Positions 6,283-15,127 of a stretch of 64,000 bases of DNA are shown here, piece by piece. The first letter of the stretch is position 1. Each line of letters starts with the position of its first letter. Under the pieces are notes generated by a model that was given only the letters and a program-made list of their open reading frames with translations, was not told the DNA's origin and ran no database searches. The position numbers and the translations under genes are program-made. Source of the stretch: Actinotignum schaalii (GTDB taxonomy: Bacteria > Actinomycetota > Actinomycetes > Actinomycetales > Actinomycetaceae); contig NZ_CP008802.1 of assembly GCF_000724605.1 (NCBI RefSeq), forward strand, positions 2,046,001 through 2,110,000, in the 5' to 3' direction.

Positions 6283-8912
6283 GCCAGGACTCCCTTCTCG
6301 GGTTCGGACGACGTATGTGTTCCGGAATCGGCCCGTTTTCCGGTGACGGTGTCAAACCGGGAACGCGGTTCGAGCGCCGGTTCGGATTCAGGTGAAGATT
6401 CGGGCTCGGGCTCGTCGAGCAGCGGATCCTCCGTGGAGGCCTGGATGCGCATGCTGTAGAACGAGCGGTAAATAAAGACGAGCGCGAGGGCCCCGAAGCA
6501 CACCGCCAGGCCGGTGACCACCGCGGTGAGATTCTGGGTGTTGAGGCTCACGGCCAGCTCCACGGCGAGCAGGCCGAAGAGGGTCGTGAACTTAATAATC
6601 GGGTTGAGGGCCACCGAGGAGGTGTCCTTGAAAGGATCACCCACGGTATCGCCCACGATGGTGGCATCGTGCAGCGCGGTGCCCTTCGCGTGCAGGTCCA
6701 CCTCCACGATCTTCTTCGCGTTATCCCAGGCCCCACCCGCGTTCGCCATGTAAATCGCCTGGTAGAGGCCGAAAATGGCAATGGAAATGAGATAGCCGAT
6801 AAAGAAGTACGGCTCGATAAACGCGAAGGAAAGAGTAGCGAAGAAGACCGCCAGGAAAATCGTGAGCATCCCCTGCTGGGCGTACTGGGTACAAATTTCG
6901 ACGACGCGCCGCGAGTCATCGTGGGAAGCCCGCTCCGCATTTTTATCCAGATGGATGGACTCCTTGATGAACTCCACCGCCCGGTACGCACCCGTGGTCA
7001 CCGCCTGCATCGACGCGCCGGAGAACCAGAAGATCACCGCGCCCCCGCTGATAATCCCCAGCAGGAACGGGGCGTGCATGAGGGACAGCATCTCGATCCC
7101 GCTGGTCAGCCCACCGGTCAGCCCGATAATAATGGAGAAAATCATCGTGGTAGCACCCACCACCGCGGTGCCGATGAGCACCGGTTTGGCGGTGGCCTTG
7201 AAGGTATTGCCGGCGCCGTCGTTCTCCTCCAACATGAGCTTGGCGCGATCCCATTGCGGGGTGAAACCAAAACCGGAGCGAATATCGGCGTCAATATCGG
7301 GGAGCGCCTCAATGCGGGAAAGCTCGTAGACCGACTGGGCGTTATCCGTAACCGGGCCGTAGGAATCCACCGCGATGGTCACCGGCCCCATGCCGAGGAA
7401 CCCGAAAGCCACCAGCCCGAAAGCGAAAACAGCCGGCGCCAGCATGAACTCACCGAGCGTGGCATCCGCGATCACGAAAGCCCCGGCCATGAGCCCCACG
7501 ATGGTGATGCCCAGCCAGAACGCGGAGAAATTCCCGGCCACCACACCGGAAAGAATATTGAGGGAAGCCCCGCCCTGGCGCGAGCTCTTCACCACTTCAC
7601 GCACGTGCCGCGACGTGGTGGAGGTGAAGACCTTGACCAGCTCGGGGATAAGCGCCCCCGCCAAAGTCCCGCAGGTCACGATAGTGGCGAGCGGGAGCCA
7701 CAATGCGCCGTCGTTCCCACCCAAAACAAGCCAGGAGATCCCGTACACGCAAGCAATGCAGAAAATCGAGGTGAGCCACACGAGTGAACTCAGCGGTTTT
7801 TCGAAATTGAGGGTGGTGGCGCTCGCGTAGCGGGTGGCGGCCAGGCGCGCGTTGAGGCCGTAGGCCAGCGCCGAGGCGATAATCATTGCCACGCGCACCG
7901 TGAAGACCCACACCAGCAGGGTGGCTTGCAGCGCCGGGTCATGCACCGCTAGCACGATGAAGGTCACCAGCGCCACCCCGGTCACCCCGTAGGTTTCGAA
8001 ACCGTCCGCGGAGGGGCCTACCGAATCCCCGGCATTATCGCCCACGCAATCGGCGATCACGCCCGGGTTACGTGGGTCGTCCTCATCAATTTTGAAGACG
8101 ATCTTCATGAGGTCGGAGCCAATATCGGCAATCTTCGTGAAAATACCACCGGCGATGCGCAGCGCCGAAGCGCCCAGCGATTCCCCAATCGCGAAGCCAA
8201 TAAAGCACGCTCCGGCCACATCCGCGGGCAGGAACAGCAAAATGACCAGCATCATGAGCAATTCCAGGGAGATCAGCACCATCCCGATGGACATCCCCGA
8301 ACGCAGCGGCACCTGGTGCAGCGGGAGGGGCCGCCCGCGCAGCGAAGCGAAAGCCGTGCGCGCATTGGCCAGGGTATTCACCCGAATCCCGAACCACGCC
8401 ACCGCGTACGAGCCACCCATGCCCAGCAGCGAGAACGCCACCACAATCGCGAGCTTCCCCCAGGTGAAGCCCACCAGGAACTTGTAATAAACCACGATGA
8501 CCGCGGTAATAAAAGCCCAGAGCACCAGCAGGAACCGCCCCTGTTTGACCAGGTAGGCCTTGCAGGTTTCGTAAATGAGGTCGGCGACCTCGGCCATGGC
8601 CCGATGCACCGGAAGCTTGCGCAGATTCATATACGTGATGAGCCCGAAGCACAGCCCCAGCACGCAGACGCCCACCCCGATGAGGAGGAGCAGCCGGCCG
8701 GACACCCCGCCCGCCGCGCTCACGCCCGACAGATCAGGCAATACGATATTTGCTTCACCTCCGTGCACAGTTGCCTCACCGGCGGGCGCGCTCGCGGAGG
8801 CGGCGCACGAACCTAGGGCAACGGGAGCCAGCGCGAGCGCCCCGAGCAGGGCCAGCCGCCGGCGTGGACGCGAGGTGTTCTTGTGTGTGGATACAGAAAA
8901 ACAACGTCCCAT
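6279..8912 (-). CDS. hppA: Membrane-bound proton-translocating pyrophosphatase
   Basis: 877 residues with about 16 membrane helices. It couples hydrolysis of pyrophosphate to ion pumping across the cytoplasmic membrane. Catalytic motifs are present: EDDPRNPG and GDNAGDS in the first half, and GDTVGDPFKDTS in the second. Lys572 in GNTFKATAK occupies the position whose Lys marks K+-independent pumps (Ala in K+-dependent ones), so this should be a K+-independent, probably H+-pumping form. The segment VGPSADGFETYG differs from the commoner AGMAADLFETY and places it in a divergent clade. The N-terminus is longer than usual and looks like a signal sequence with a lipobox-like ALGSC near residues 32-36. 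GAGGT lies 5 bases before the ATG, supporting this start. The C-terminus is acidic and Pro/Glu rich. Confidence 0.93.
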   Translation of the reverse strand: MGRCFSVSTHKNTSRPRRRLALLGALALAPVALGSCAASASAPAGEATVHGGEANIVLPDLSGVSAAGGVSGRLLLLIGVGVCVLGLCFGLITYMNLRKLPVHRAMAEVADLIYETCKAYLVKQGRFLLVLWAFITAVIVVYYKFLVGFTWGKLAIVVAFSLLGMGGSYAVAWFGIRVNTLANARTAFASLRGRPLPLHQVPLRSGMSIGMVLISLELLMMLVILLFLPADVAGACFIGFAIGESLGASALRIAGGIFTKIADIGSDLMKIVFKIDEDDPRNPGVIADCVGDNAGDSVGPSADGFETYGVTGVALVTFIVLAVHDPALQATLLVWVFTVRVAMIIASALAYGLNARLAATRYASATTLNFEKPLSSLVWLTSIFCIACVYGISWLVLGGNDGALWLPLATIVTCGTLAGALIPELVKVFTSTTSRHVREVVKSSRQGGASLNILSGVVAGNFSAFWLGITIVGLMAGAFVIADATLGEFMLAPAVFAFGLVAFGFLGMGPVTIAVDSYGPVTDNAQSVYELSRIEALPDIDADIRSGFGFTPQWDRAKLMLEENDGAGNTFKATAKPVLIGTAVVGATTMIFSIIIGLTGGLTSGIEMLSLMHAPFLLGIISGGAVIFWFSGASMQAVTTGAYRAVEFIKESIHLDKNAERASHDDSRRVVEICTQYAQQGMLTIFLAVFFATLSFAFIEPYFFIGYLISIAIFGLYQAIYMANAGGAWDNAKKIVEVDLHAKGTALHDATIVGDTVGDPFKDTSSVALNPIIKFTTLFGLLAVELAVSLNTQNLTAVVTGLAVCFGALALVFIYRSFYSMRIQASTEDPLLDEPEPESSPESEPALEPRSRFDTVTGKRADSGTHTSSEPEKGVLA

Positions 8913-9220
8913 AATTACCTCGACATAAAATGATGAGGCTCCTTTGCCTCTCTTTTATCCTATGCCGCTTGGGCTGCGAGTTCTTGGGACCAGGTACGAC
9001 GCCGCCGCCCCTGCGCGGGCGCGCCACTGTGGCCGCGCAGGGGCTGGCCGGCCCGGCGCCTAGGCCCGAGGTCCCTCGTTGGGGGGGGCGGGCCGGGTGC
9101 GCCGGCGCGGTGATCCGGCTCGGCGGGCAGGCGAGGTGTTTCAAGGCGCTAACGAGCAACGAAATGGGCATTTTGGACACTGTCATCCGCAGAATGGGTA
9201 TAAGGAACACGAAATCACCT

Positions 9221-9388
9221 GAAAACGGTGCTCTAGCGCCCACTTTGTTTTCAGGGCCGGCTTGATACTGGTCTGAGGTCGGGCCGGGGTCGCGGTGGCC
9301 GCAAAGTGCAAATCCTGGACCTCGAGGGGCGCAAAGTGTAAGCCAGGAACAGAAAATCGGGGAAAACGGTGCGTGGATGTGCACTTTG
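9221..9388. repeat. Two copies of a 27-base imperfect direct repeat
   Basis: Copies at 9221-9247 and 9362-9388 share the first 11 bases (GAAAACGGTGC) and the last 7 (CACTTTG) with a different 9-base middle. The complementary word CAAAGTG occurs twice between them. Purpose unknown; could be paired binding sites or remnants of a mobile element. Confidence 0.55.
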
Positions 9389-9428
9389 CTGGTGGGCTAA
9401 AAATGGGACACATGGAGGGGGGACAAAG

Positions 9429-9476
9429 CACCGCTCCCCGAACGGCGGACCGAGGTCCGAGGTTCGGGGAGCGGTG
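9429..9476. terminator. Long hairpin downstream of cstA-ybdD
   Basis: CACCGCTCCCCGAAC (9429-9443) pairs perfectly with 9462-9476, and inside it CGGACC and GGTCCG form a second 6-bp stem with a GA loop. It lies about 107 bp beyond the ybdD stop on the minus strand and is the best candidate for the end of that transcript, although no T run follows. Confidence 0.6.
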
Positions 9477-9582
9477 TGGATGGCCAGTTTCCAGCCCGGC
9501 GATGAACGCCAGCCGGCGCATTCGGCCAGCTCGGCGCCCAGCGCCTAAGGCCAAGCCCGACGATGAACGCTAAGCCCAGCGC

Positions 9583-9780
9583 TTAGCAGCAGCCGGTGGA
9601 GACATTCTCCTCGTCGAAGGCTGCGCGCTGGCGCCAGAACTCGCGCTTGGCGAGCGGCGGGTGATCGGGATGTTCACGGGCGTGCCGGGCTACGTATTTC
9701 TCGTAAGCCGATTCGCCGGTGAAATCCCGCCACAGGCCGCGAGCGTGCGCCGCGAAGGCGCGGAGCTGGGTCATGAACAT
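9583..9780 (-). CDS. ybdD: YbdD/YjiX family small protein (CstA partner)
   Basis: 65 residues ending in Cys-Cys, a hallmark of the YbdD/YjiX (DUF466) family, whose genes sit directly behind cstA/btsT-type transporters. Visible features are a Trp/Arg/Tyr-rich middle (YEKYVARHA) and the C-terminal GCC; no membrane helix. It starts 11 bases after the cstA stop, with AGGAG 8 bases upstream, so the two are one transcript. The partner protein is thought to be needed with or modulate the transporter, but its molecular job is not settled. Confidence 0.85.
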   Translation of the reverse strand: MFMTQLRAFAAHARGLWRDFTGESAYEKYVARHAREHPDHPPLAKREFWRQRAAFDEENVSTGCC

Positions 9781-9791
9781 CGATCTTTCTC

Positions 9792-12263
9792 CTAGCTCTG
9801 AGCGGACCCGGAAGAATCCGAGTCGCTGGCAGAGCTCGCCGTGGCAGCTGGCGGCGTCGTCGTACCGGAACCGGTACCGTGCGCGCCCGCACCCTTACGG
9901 TGATCGTAACTGGGAATCAAAGCCGGGTCGCCCACGGCAGCGTATTCCGCCACCACCTTCTTCTCCAACTTGGTCGGGAAGAGCTGGGTGGGCGCGTAGA
10001 AGTTGGACTCCTGGTAGGGATCCTCGGAGGTCACGTACTTCTTCGCGGTGATCACCCGGATGATCTTGATAATCGCGCACACCAGCACGAAAGCTACCGT
10101 GGCCAGGAAGATGACCGAGAGCCAGCCCTGGATGAAGGTGTTACGCACAATCGCGGACTGGATACCGATAGCTTCGGTATCCCCGGCGGCCTGCGCCTTC
10201 GCCAAGGCTGCCTTCGCGTTGGTGTTCTGGGTGAAGTACCCGATGGCGGCGTCGGAGGAGAAAATCTTCTGCCAGGACGCCGCGAAGGTGACCACTAGGT
10301 CGAAGGTCGCGGCGATGCCCGGGATCCAGGCCCACTTCGCCCAGCCCTTATTGACCACCACCACGGTGCACAAAATCAGGGCCAAAGCGGCGATGAGCTG
10401 GTTGGCTACGCCGAAGAGCGGGTAGAGGGTTTGGATACCGCCGCGCGGGTCGGTCACGCCCATGAGCAGCAGCGAACCCCAGGCCGCCACCACCACGGCC
10501 GTGGTAATCCACGCGCCCACTCGCCAGGAGGGATCCTTGAACTTGGGCAGCACATTGCCCAGGGCGTCGCCCAGCTGGAAGCGGGCTACGCGGGTCACGG
10601 CGTCCACGGCGGAGAGAATGAACAGCGCCTCGAACATAATCGCGAAGTGGTACCAGAAGCCCATCATGGCCTGGCCGCCACCTACCTGGTGCAGAATATG
10701 GGCGATGGCCACCGCGAGGGTGGGTGCACCACCGGTACGCGAGGTGACGGAGGTTTCCCCAACGTCCTCGGCGACCTTATCGAAGGCTTCCGCGCCCACG
10801 TAGGTCTTCTCATTGCCGTTCTCATCCCAGGATTCCCAGCGGGCTTCCACCGAATTGCCGTGGGTATCGGTGACCGCGAGGTTTTGCACCGCGGCTGCCG
10901 AGAGCTCGGAACGGTTATCGGTCATCTGCACGATGGCCGTGCCCGCCAGCTTATCGGTGGTGTGCTCGGAGGTATTCATACCGAAGTAGATACCCATATT
11001 GAGGGAGGAGGCCGCGGCCAGCGCCATAATCGCCACGAAGGATTCCATGAGCATGCCGCCGTAGCCGATCATGCGGACCTGGGATTCCTTCTGGATCATC
11101 TTCGGGGAGGTACCCGAGGACACCGTTGCGTGCATCCCGGAGAGCGCCCCGCAGGCGATGGTAATAAAGAGGAAGGGGAAGAGTTCCCCGGCGAATACCG
11201 GGCCGTCCGTATTCGAAGCGAATTCGGTGACGGCCGGCATTTCCACCAGCGGGCGCACGATGAGGATGCCCAGCGCCAGCACCACGATGGTGCCGACCTT
11301 CATGAAGGTGGACAGGTAGTCACGCGGGGTGAGGAGCAGCCAGACCGGCAGCACGGCCGCGAAGAAACCGTACACAATCATGCACCACACGAGGGTGGTG
11401 GGGGACAGGTGCAGGAACGCCTGGCCGAAATCGGATTCCGCCACGTAGCGGCCCCCGATAATCGCACCGAGCAGCGCAATGAACCCAACAATGGACACCA
11501 TCGTGATATTGCCGGGCTGTACGAAACGCAGCCACAGGCCCATGCACAGCGCGATGGGGATCGTCATACCGACGGCGAAAACGCCCCAGGGCGAATCGGC
11601 CAGCGCGTTCACGCAGATCATGGCGAGCACGGCCAGCACGATCATGAGCATGACGAGGATCATGACCGCGGCCACGGCCCCGCCGATCTTCCCGATTTCA
11701 TCCACGGCCATCTGGCCGAGGCTGCGCCCGCCGCGGCGCATGGAGAAGAAGAGGACGAGCATGTCCTGGACGGCACCGGCCACGCACACCCCGAAAATAA
11801 TCCACAGGGTGCCGGGCAGGTAGCCCATCTGGGCGGCCAGCACCGGGCCCACCAGCGGGCCGGCACCGGCGATAGCGGCGAAGTGATGCCCGTAGAGCAC
11901 CACGCGGTTCGTCGGGTCGAAATCGCGTCCGTTATTGATGCGTTCGGCCGGCGTCGCGTTGGAATCGTCGGGCTTCATAATGGTTTTTTGGATAAAGAGC
12001 GCGTAGAAGCGGTAGGCGATCATGTAGGTGCAGACCGACGTCACCACAAACCACGCGGTATTGACTTGTTCACCGCGATAGAAGGCGAGCATGTACCAGC
12101 CCGCAACGCCGAGGGCTGTTACGAGGACCCACACCGCGATGCGCGGCAGCGTCCACTTCGTATGCGGTTTTGTTCCGACCGGAACACCGTGGCGGTTCCG
12201 GATAATATATTTTTCCTCTTCTTCGCTATAGCTCGGAAGAGCAGTGTCAGCTGGTGCACTCAT
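9792..12263 (-). CDS. cstA: CstA family carbon starvation transporter
   Basis: 823 residues with about 16-18 membrane helices. CstA/BtsT proteins import pyruvate and possibly peptides when preferred carbon is scarce. Recognisable family stretches are TPAERINNGRDFDPTN near residue 95, GPLVGPVLAAQMGYLPG, and SGTSPKMIQKE in the middle. A hydrophilic extracytoplasmic segment of ~90 residues (around TDNRSELSAAAVQNLAV) and a Ser/Thr/Ala-rich C-terminal tail make it longer than the ~700 residues typical of enterobacterial CstA. I start at 12263 because GGAG lies about 8 bases upstream and the preceding 35 codons look unrelated. It forms an operon with ybdD. Control is unclear, as no CRP-like site is obvious. 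Confidence 0.92.
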   Translation of the reverse strand: MSAPADTALPSYSEEEEKYIIRNRHGVPVGTKPHTKWTLPRIAVWVLVTALGVAGWYMLAFYRGEQVNTAWFVVTSVCTYMIAYRFYALFIQKTIMKPDDSNATPAERINNGRDFDPTNRVVLYGHHFAAIAGAGPLVGPVLAAQMGYLPGTLWIIFGVCVAGAVQDMLVLFFSMRRGGRSLGQMAVDEIGKIGGAVAAVMILVMLMIVLAVLAMICVNALADSPWGVFAVGMTIPIALCMGLWLRFVQPGNITMVSIVGFIALLGAIIGGRYVAESDFGQAFLHLSPTTLVWCMIVYGFFAAVLPVWLLLTPRDYLSTFMKVGTIVVLALGILIVRPLVEMPAVTEFASNTDGPVFAGELFPFLFITIACGALSGMHATVSSGTSPKMIQKESQVRMIGYGGMLMESFVAIMALAAASSLNMGIYFGMNTSEHTTDKLAGTAIVQMTDNRSELSAAAVQNLAVTDTHGNSVEARWESWDENGNEKTYVGAEAFDKVAEDVGETSVTSRTGGAPTLAVAIAHILHQVGGGQAMMGFWYHFAIMFEALFILSAVDAVTRVARFQLGDALGNVLPKFKDPSWRVGAWITTAVVVAAWGSLLLMGVTDPRGGIQTLYPLFGVANQLIAALALILCTVVVVNKGWAKWAWIPGIAATFDLVVTFAASWQKIFSSDAAIGYFTQNTNAKAALAKAQAAGDTEAIGIQSAIVRNTFIQGWLSVIFLATVAFVLVCAIIKIIRVITAKKYVTSEDPYQESNFYAPTQLFPTKLEKKVVAEYAAVGDPALIPSYDHRKGAGAHGTGSGTTTPPAATASSASDSDSSGSAQS

Positions 12264-12468
12264 AGCTGAAACTCCATTTATATGGGCCGGCGCGGTCCGC
12301 GTGGACGGCAGCGCTGGCATCTCGAGCGGATCCTCGGTTGAGTACCCGGGTGGCGTACGCCACCACATCCGATAATAAACGCGTGCAACAGTATTGGGTT
12401 AACTTACGTTCGCGTTAGCGCGCTAATTGTGGGCTAGACCACTAAAACTGTGGCTCGCGGTGATGAAG

Positions 12469-12488
12469 TACGACGACGCCGCCAGCTG
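12469..12488. repeat. 20-base inverted repeat copy upstream of cstA; mate at 9845-9864
   Basis: The 20 bases starting TACGACGACGCC and ending GCCAGCTG recur exactly, in reverse orientation, inside the last codons of cstA (9845-9864). The pair therefore brackets the cstA gene. It is related to the dispersed ACGACG-containing word described elsewhere in this record. Confidence 0.8.
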
Positions 12489-12767
12489 GCCGTGGGGCGC
12501 TTTGGGGTGGAAATGGCGGTTTGGAGCCAGTTTCGCACCTATCGCAAGATGTAGGGGTGGTGGGCGGGTGGTGCCCCTATAGGTAGTGGTAAGCTCGCCC
12601 GGTGGATGCGAAACGCGGCGCCGAAAAAATGTGTTGCACATCATAAAGTTGGCGGGCGCGGGGCGAGAGTGGCGCGGCGTCGCCCTTTACAGGGCTGGGT
12701 GCGGCGGGCGCGGTGCAAAAAACGCACCCGTGTGGCGCACGAAGCACACCGGTGTCATTCTGGCCGA

Positions 12768-12783
12768 CTACTATATGTAGTGT
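12768..12783. promoter_or_regulatory. Candidate NrdR box upstream of nrdD
   Basis: CTACTATATGTAGTGT matches 13 of 16 positions of the NrdR consensus ACACWATATATWGTGT and lies 22 bases before the nrdD start, where NrdR would block transcription. A second box at the usual ~31-bp spacing is not clear; ACACCGGTGT at 12746-12755 is palindromic but a poor match and too close. Confidence 0.5.
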
Positions 12784-12805
12784 TCGATTTTTACGGAGGC
12801 ACAAG

Positions 12806-14965
12806 ATGTTGATTGATACCTCAACGACCACGGGGGTAGTCGTCACCAAGCGTGACGGTCGGTCGGTTAGCTTTGACGCCGGTAAGATCTACCGCGCAAT
12901 CGCGCTGGCAATGAACAGCCAGGGCATTGACGATTACGCATTCGTTGAGGAAGCCACCCGCACGGTGATCGATCATCTTGATGCTGCCAAGCTTGACGTT
13001 CCCACCATCCAAACGGAAGTGGAAAACGTGCTCATGGCCTCCCGCTACCCGCAGGTGGCGCGCGCCTATATCGAGTACCGCCACGATCGCGATACCGCGC
13101 GTGAACAGGCCATGGATATTTCGCGCTCCCTGGATAAGCTCATGCAGCGCGATAAGACGGTGGTCAATGAGAACGCCAATAAGGACTCCACTGTTTTTAA
13201 CACCCAGCGCGATCTGACCGCGGGTGCGGTGGCCAAGGCCTACGCTCTCAAGTACCTGCTGCCTCCGGCGGTGGCCAATGCGCATATTAAGGGCGATATC
13301 CACTTCCACGATCTGGATTACAACCCCTTCCAGCCCATGACCAATTGCTGCCTCATTGATATTGAAGGCATGCTCCGTGATGGCTTCCAGATCGGTAACG
13401 CCCGGGTGGAATCCCCGCGCTCGATTAACACCGCTACCGCGCAGATCGCTCAGATCATCGCGAATGTGGCCTCCAGCCAGTACGGTGGCTGCTCGGTGGA
13501 TCGCTGCGATGAAGTGCTCGCCCCTTACGCGGAACTCAATTACGCCAAGCACCTCAAGGATGCCGAGCGTTGGGTTGCTGAAGATAAGCGCGATGAGTAC
13601 TGCTGGGAAAAGACGAAGAAGGATATCTACGATGCCATGCAGTCCCTGGAGTATGAGATCAATACTCTCTACTCCTCGAACGGGCAGACTCCTTTCGTCA
13701 CCCTCGGTTTCGGCCTGGGCACCAACCGCTTCGAGCGGGAAATCCAGAAGGCGATCCTGACTATCCGCATTAAGGGCATCGGGGCCGATGGCCACACCGC
13801 GATCTTCCCGAAGCTCGTTTTCGGGCTGCGCCGCGGCGTGAACCTCAATCCTGAGGATCCTAATTACGACGTTAAGCAGCTGGCTCTGGAATGCTCCACG
13901 AAGCGCATGTACCCGGATGTCCTTTCCTATGACCGGCTCACCGAGCTGGAAGGCGATTACAAGGCTCCCATGGGTTGCCGTTCCTTCCTGCCCAAGTGGG
14001 TGGATCCGGAAACCGGTGAGGCCGTGAACGCCGGGCGTAATAACCTGGGTGTGGTCACCCTCAACGTGCCGCGTATCGCGCTGCAGGCGCGCGGGGATAA
14101 GCAGCGTTTCTGGAAGATCTTCGATGAGCGCATGCAGGTGGTCAAGGAAGCTCTGGTCTACCGGGCCCAGCGCTGCGAGGATGCCACTCCGGAAAACGCC
14201 CCCATTCTCTACCGCTACGGTGCCCTGGGTATCCGCGCGGAAGAAGGCGATGAGGACGTCACGAAGTTCTTCCACAACCAGCGTTCCACGCTTTCCATTG
14301 GCTACATTGGCCTGTACGAAGCGGCTACCGCGTTCTACGGCCCGAATTGGGAGCACAACGCGGAAGCGAAGGAATTCACCCTGGATATCGTGCGCCGGCT
14401 GAGCCAGTACGCCGACCAGTGGAAGAAGGAGTACCCCTACTGGTTCTCCGTGTACTCCACCCCGGCTGAATCCCTCACCAACCGTTTCTGCTCCATGGAT
14501 CGCGAGCGTTTCGGTGCGGTTCCGGATATCACCGCGAAGGACTACTACACGAATTCCTTCCACTACGATGTGCGCAAGAAGATCACTCCCTTTGAGAAGA
14601 TCGACTTCGAAGCGCCCTACGCGGAGTACACCAAGGGTGGTTTCATCCACTACTGCGAGTACCCCAAGCTGACCCACAACACCGCGGCTCTGGAAGCGGT
14701 CTGGGATTACGCTTACGATAAGGTGGCCTACCTGGGCACCAATACTCCTATTGATAAGTGCTACGAGTGCGGCTTCAACGGGGAATTTGATCCCACGGCG
14801 GAAGGTTTCAAGTGCCCGAATTGCGGCAATGATGATCCCGACCGTTGCGATGTTGTCAAGCGCACCTGCGGGTACCTTGGTAACCCGGTCAAGCGCCCCA
14901 TGGTGCACGGCCGGCACGAGGAAATCATTTCCCGCGTCAAGCACATGGACGGTCCCTGCGCTTAA
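12806..14965 (+). CDS. nrdD: Anaerobic (class III) ribonucleoside-triphosphate reductase
   Basis: 719 residues. It reduces ribonucleoside triphosphates to deoxy forms without oxygen. An ATP-cone allosteric domain occupies residues ~8-100 (RDGRSVSFDAGKIYRA), followed by the ten-stranded barrel with GGCSVDRCDE. The C-terminal zinc site is formed by CYECG and CPNCG, and the radical glycine is Gly689 in RTCGYLG, 30 residues from the end. The start at 12806 has ACGGAGG 7 bases upstream; longer in-frame starts lack one. The activase gene nrdG follows after a structured 162-bp gap. A candidate NrdR box lies just upstream. Confidence 0.97.
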   Translation: MLIDTSTTTGVVVTKRDGRSVSFDAGKIYRAIALAMNSQGIDDYAFVEEATRTVIDHLDAAKLDVPTIQTEVENVLMASRYPQVARAYIEYRHDRDTAREQAMDISRSLDKLMQRDKTVVNENANKDSTVFNTQRDLTAGAVAKAYALKYLLPPAVANAHIKGDIHFHDLDYNPFQPMTNCCLIDIEGMLRDGFQIGNARVESPRSINTATAQIAQIIANVASSQYGGCSVDRCDEVLAPYAELNYAKHLKDAERWVAEDKRDEYCWEKTKKDIYDAMQSLEYEINTLYSSNGQTPFVTLGFGLGTNRFEREIQKAILTIRIKGIGADGHTAIFPKLVFGLRRGVNLNPEDPNYDVKQLALECSTKRMYPDVLSYDRLTELEGDYKAPMGCRSFLPKWVDPETGEAVNAGRNNLGVVTLNVPRIALQARGDKQRFWKIFDERMQVVKEALVYRAQRCEDATPENAPILYRYGALGIRAEEGDEDVTKFFHNQRSTLSIGYIGLYEAATAFYGPNWEHNAEAKEFTLDIVRRLSQYADQWKKEYPYWFSVYSTPAESLTNRFCSMDRERFGAVPDITAKDYYTNSFHYDVRKKITPFEKIDFEAPYAEYTKGGFIHYCEYPKLTHNTAALEAVWDYAYDKVAYLGTNTPIDKCYECGFNGEFDPTAEGFKCPNCGNDDPDRCDVVKRTCGYLGNPVKRPMVHGRHEEIISRVKHMDGPCA

Positions 14966-15047
14966 GCGCGGTGGGTGTTCGGTGCCGCGCGGCCTGAGCA
15001 TCCTAGCGCCCAGCGCCCGGTGTGCCTAGCTTGTCGCGGGCGCACTC

Positions 15048-15099
15048 TCGCAAGGCTCCCCGCACTCGGCGAATGTGCCGGGCGCGGGGAGTATTGCGA
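15048..15099. other. Structured RNA element between nrdD and nrdG
   Basis: TCGCAA (15048-15053) pairs with TTGCGA (15094-15099), and inside it CTCCCCGC (15056-15063) pairs with GCGGGGAG (15084-15091), topped by CGGC/GCCG. The two main stems are separated by a small internal loop. It could be an intercistronic attenuator or mRNA-processing site; there is no T run and nrdG starts 28 bases later. Confidence 0.55.
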
Positions 15100-15127
15100 C
15101 TCAGGGACCGTGAGAAGGTAAGGAAGA

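Larger units (their letters stand above)
8913..9582. other. 670-bp gene-free region with repeats
   Basis: No convincing coding sequence on either strand. It holds the promoter region of the pyrophosphatase gene, an inverted repeat CCTGAAAAC (9218-9226) with GTTTTCAGG (9247-9255), a 27-base unit beginning GAAAACGGTGC and ending CACTTTG that occurs at 9221-9247 and again at 9362-9388, further CAAAGTG words near 9302 and 9330, and a long hairpin at 9429-9476. It may be a decayed gene or element; nothing identifies it. Confidence 0.5.

Noticed and set aside
10431-12269. 612-codon plus-strand frame opposite cstA
   Set aside because: His/Gly/Glu/Arg-rich composition is the mirror of a membrane protein gene; no ribosome site or family.
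12821-15001. 726-codon minus-strand frame opposite nrdD
   Set aside because: Shadow of a strongly conserved gene; no motif.
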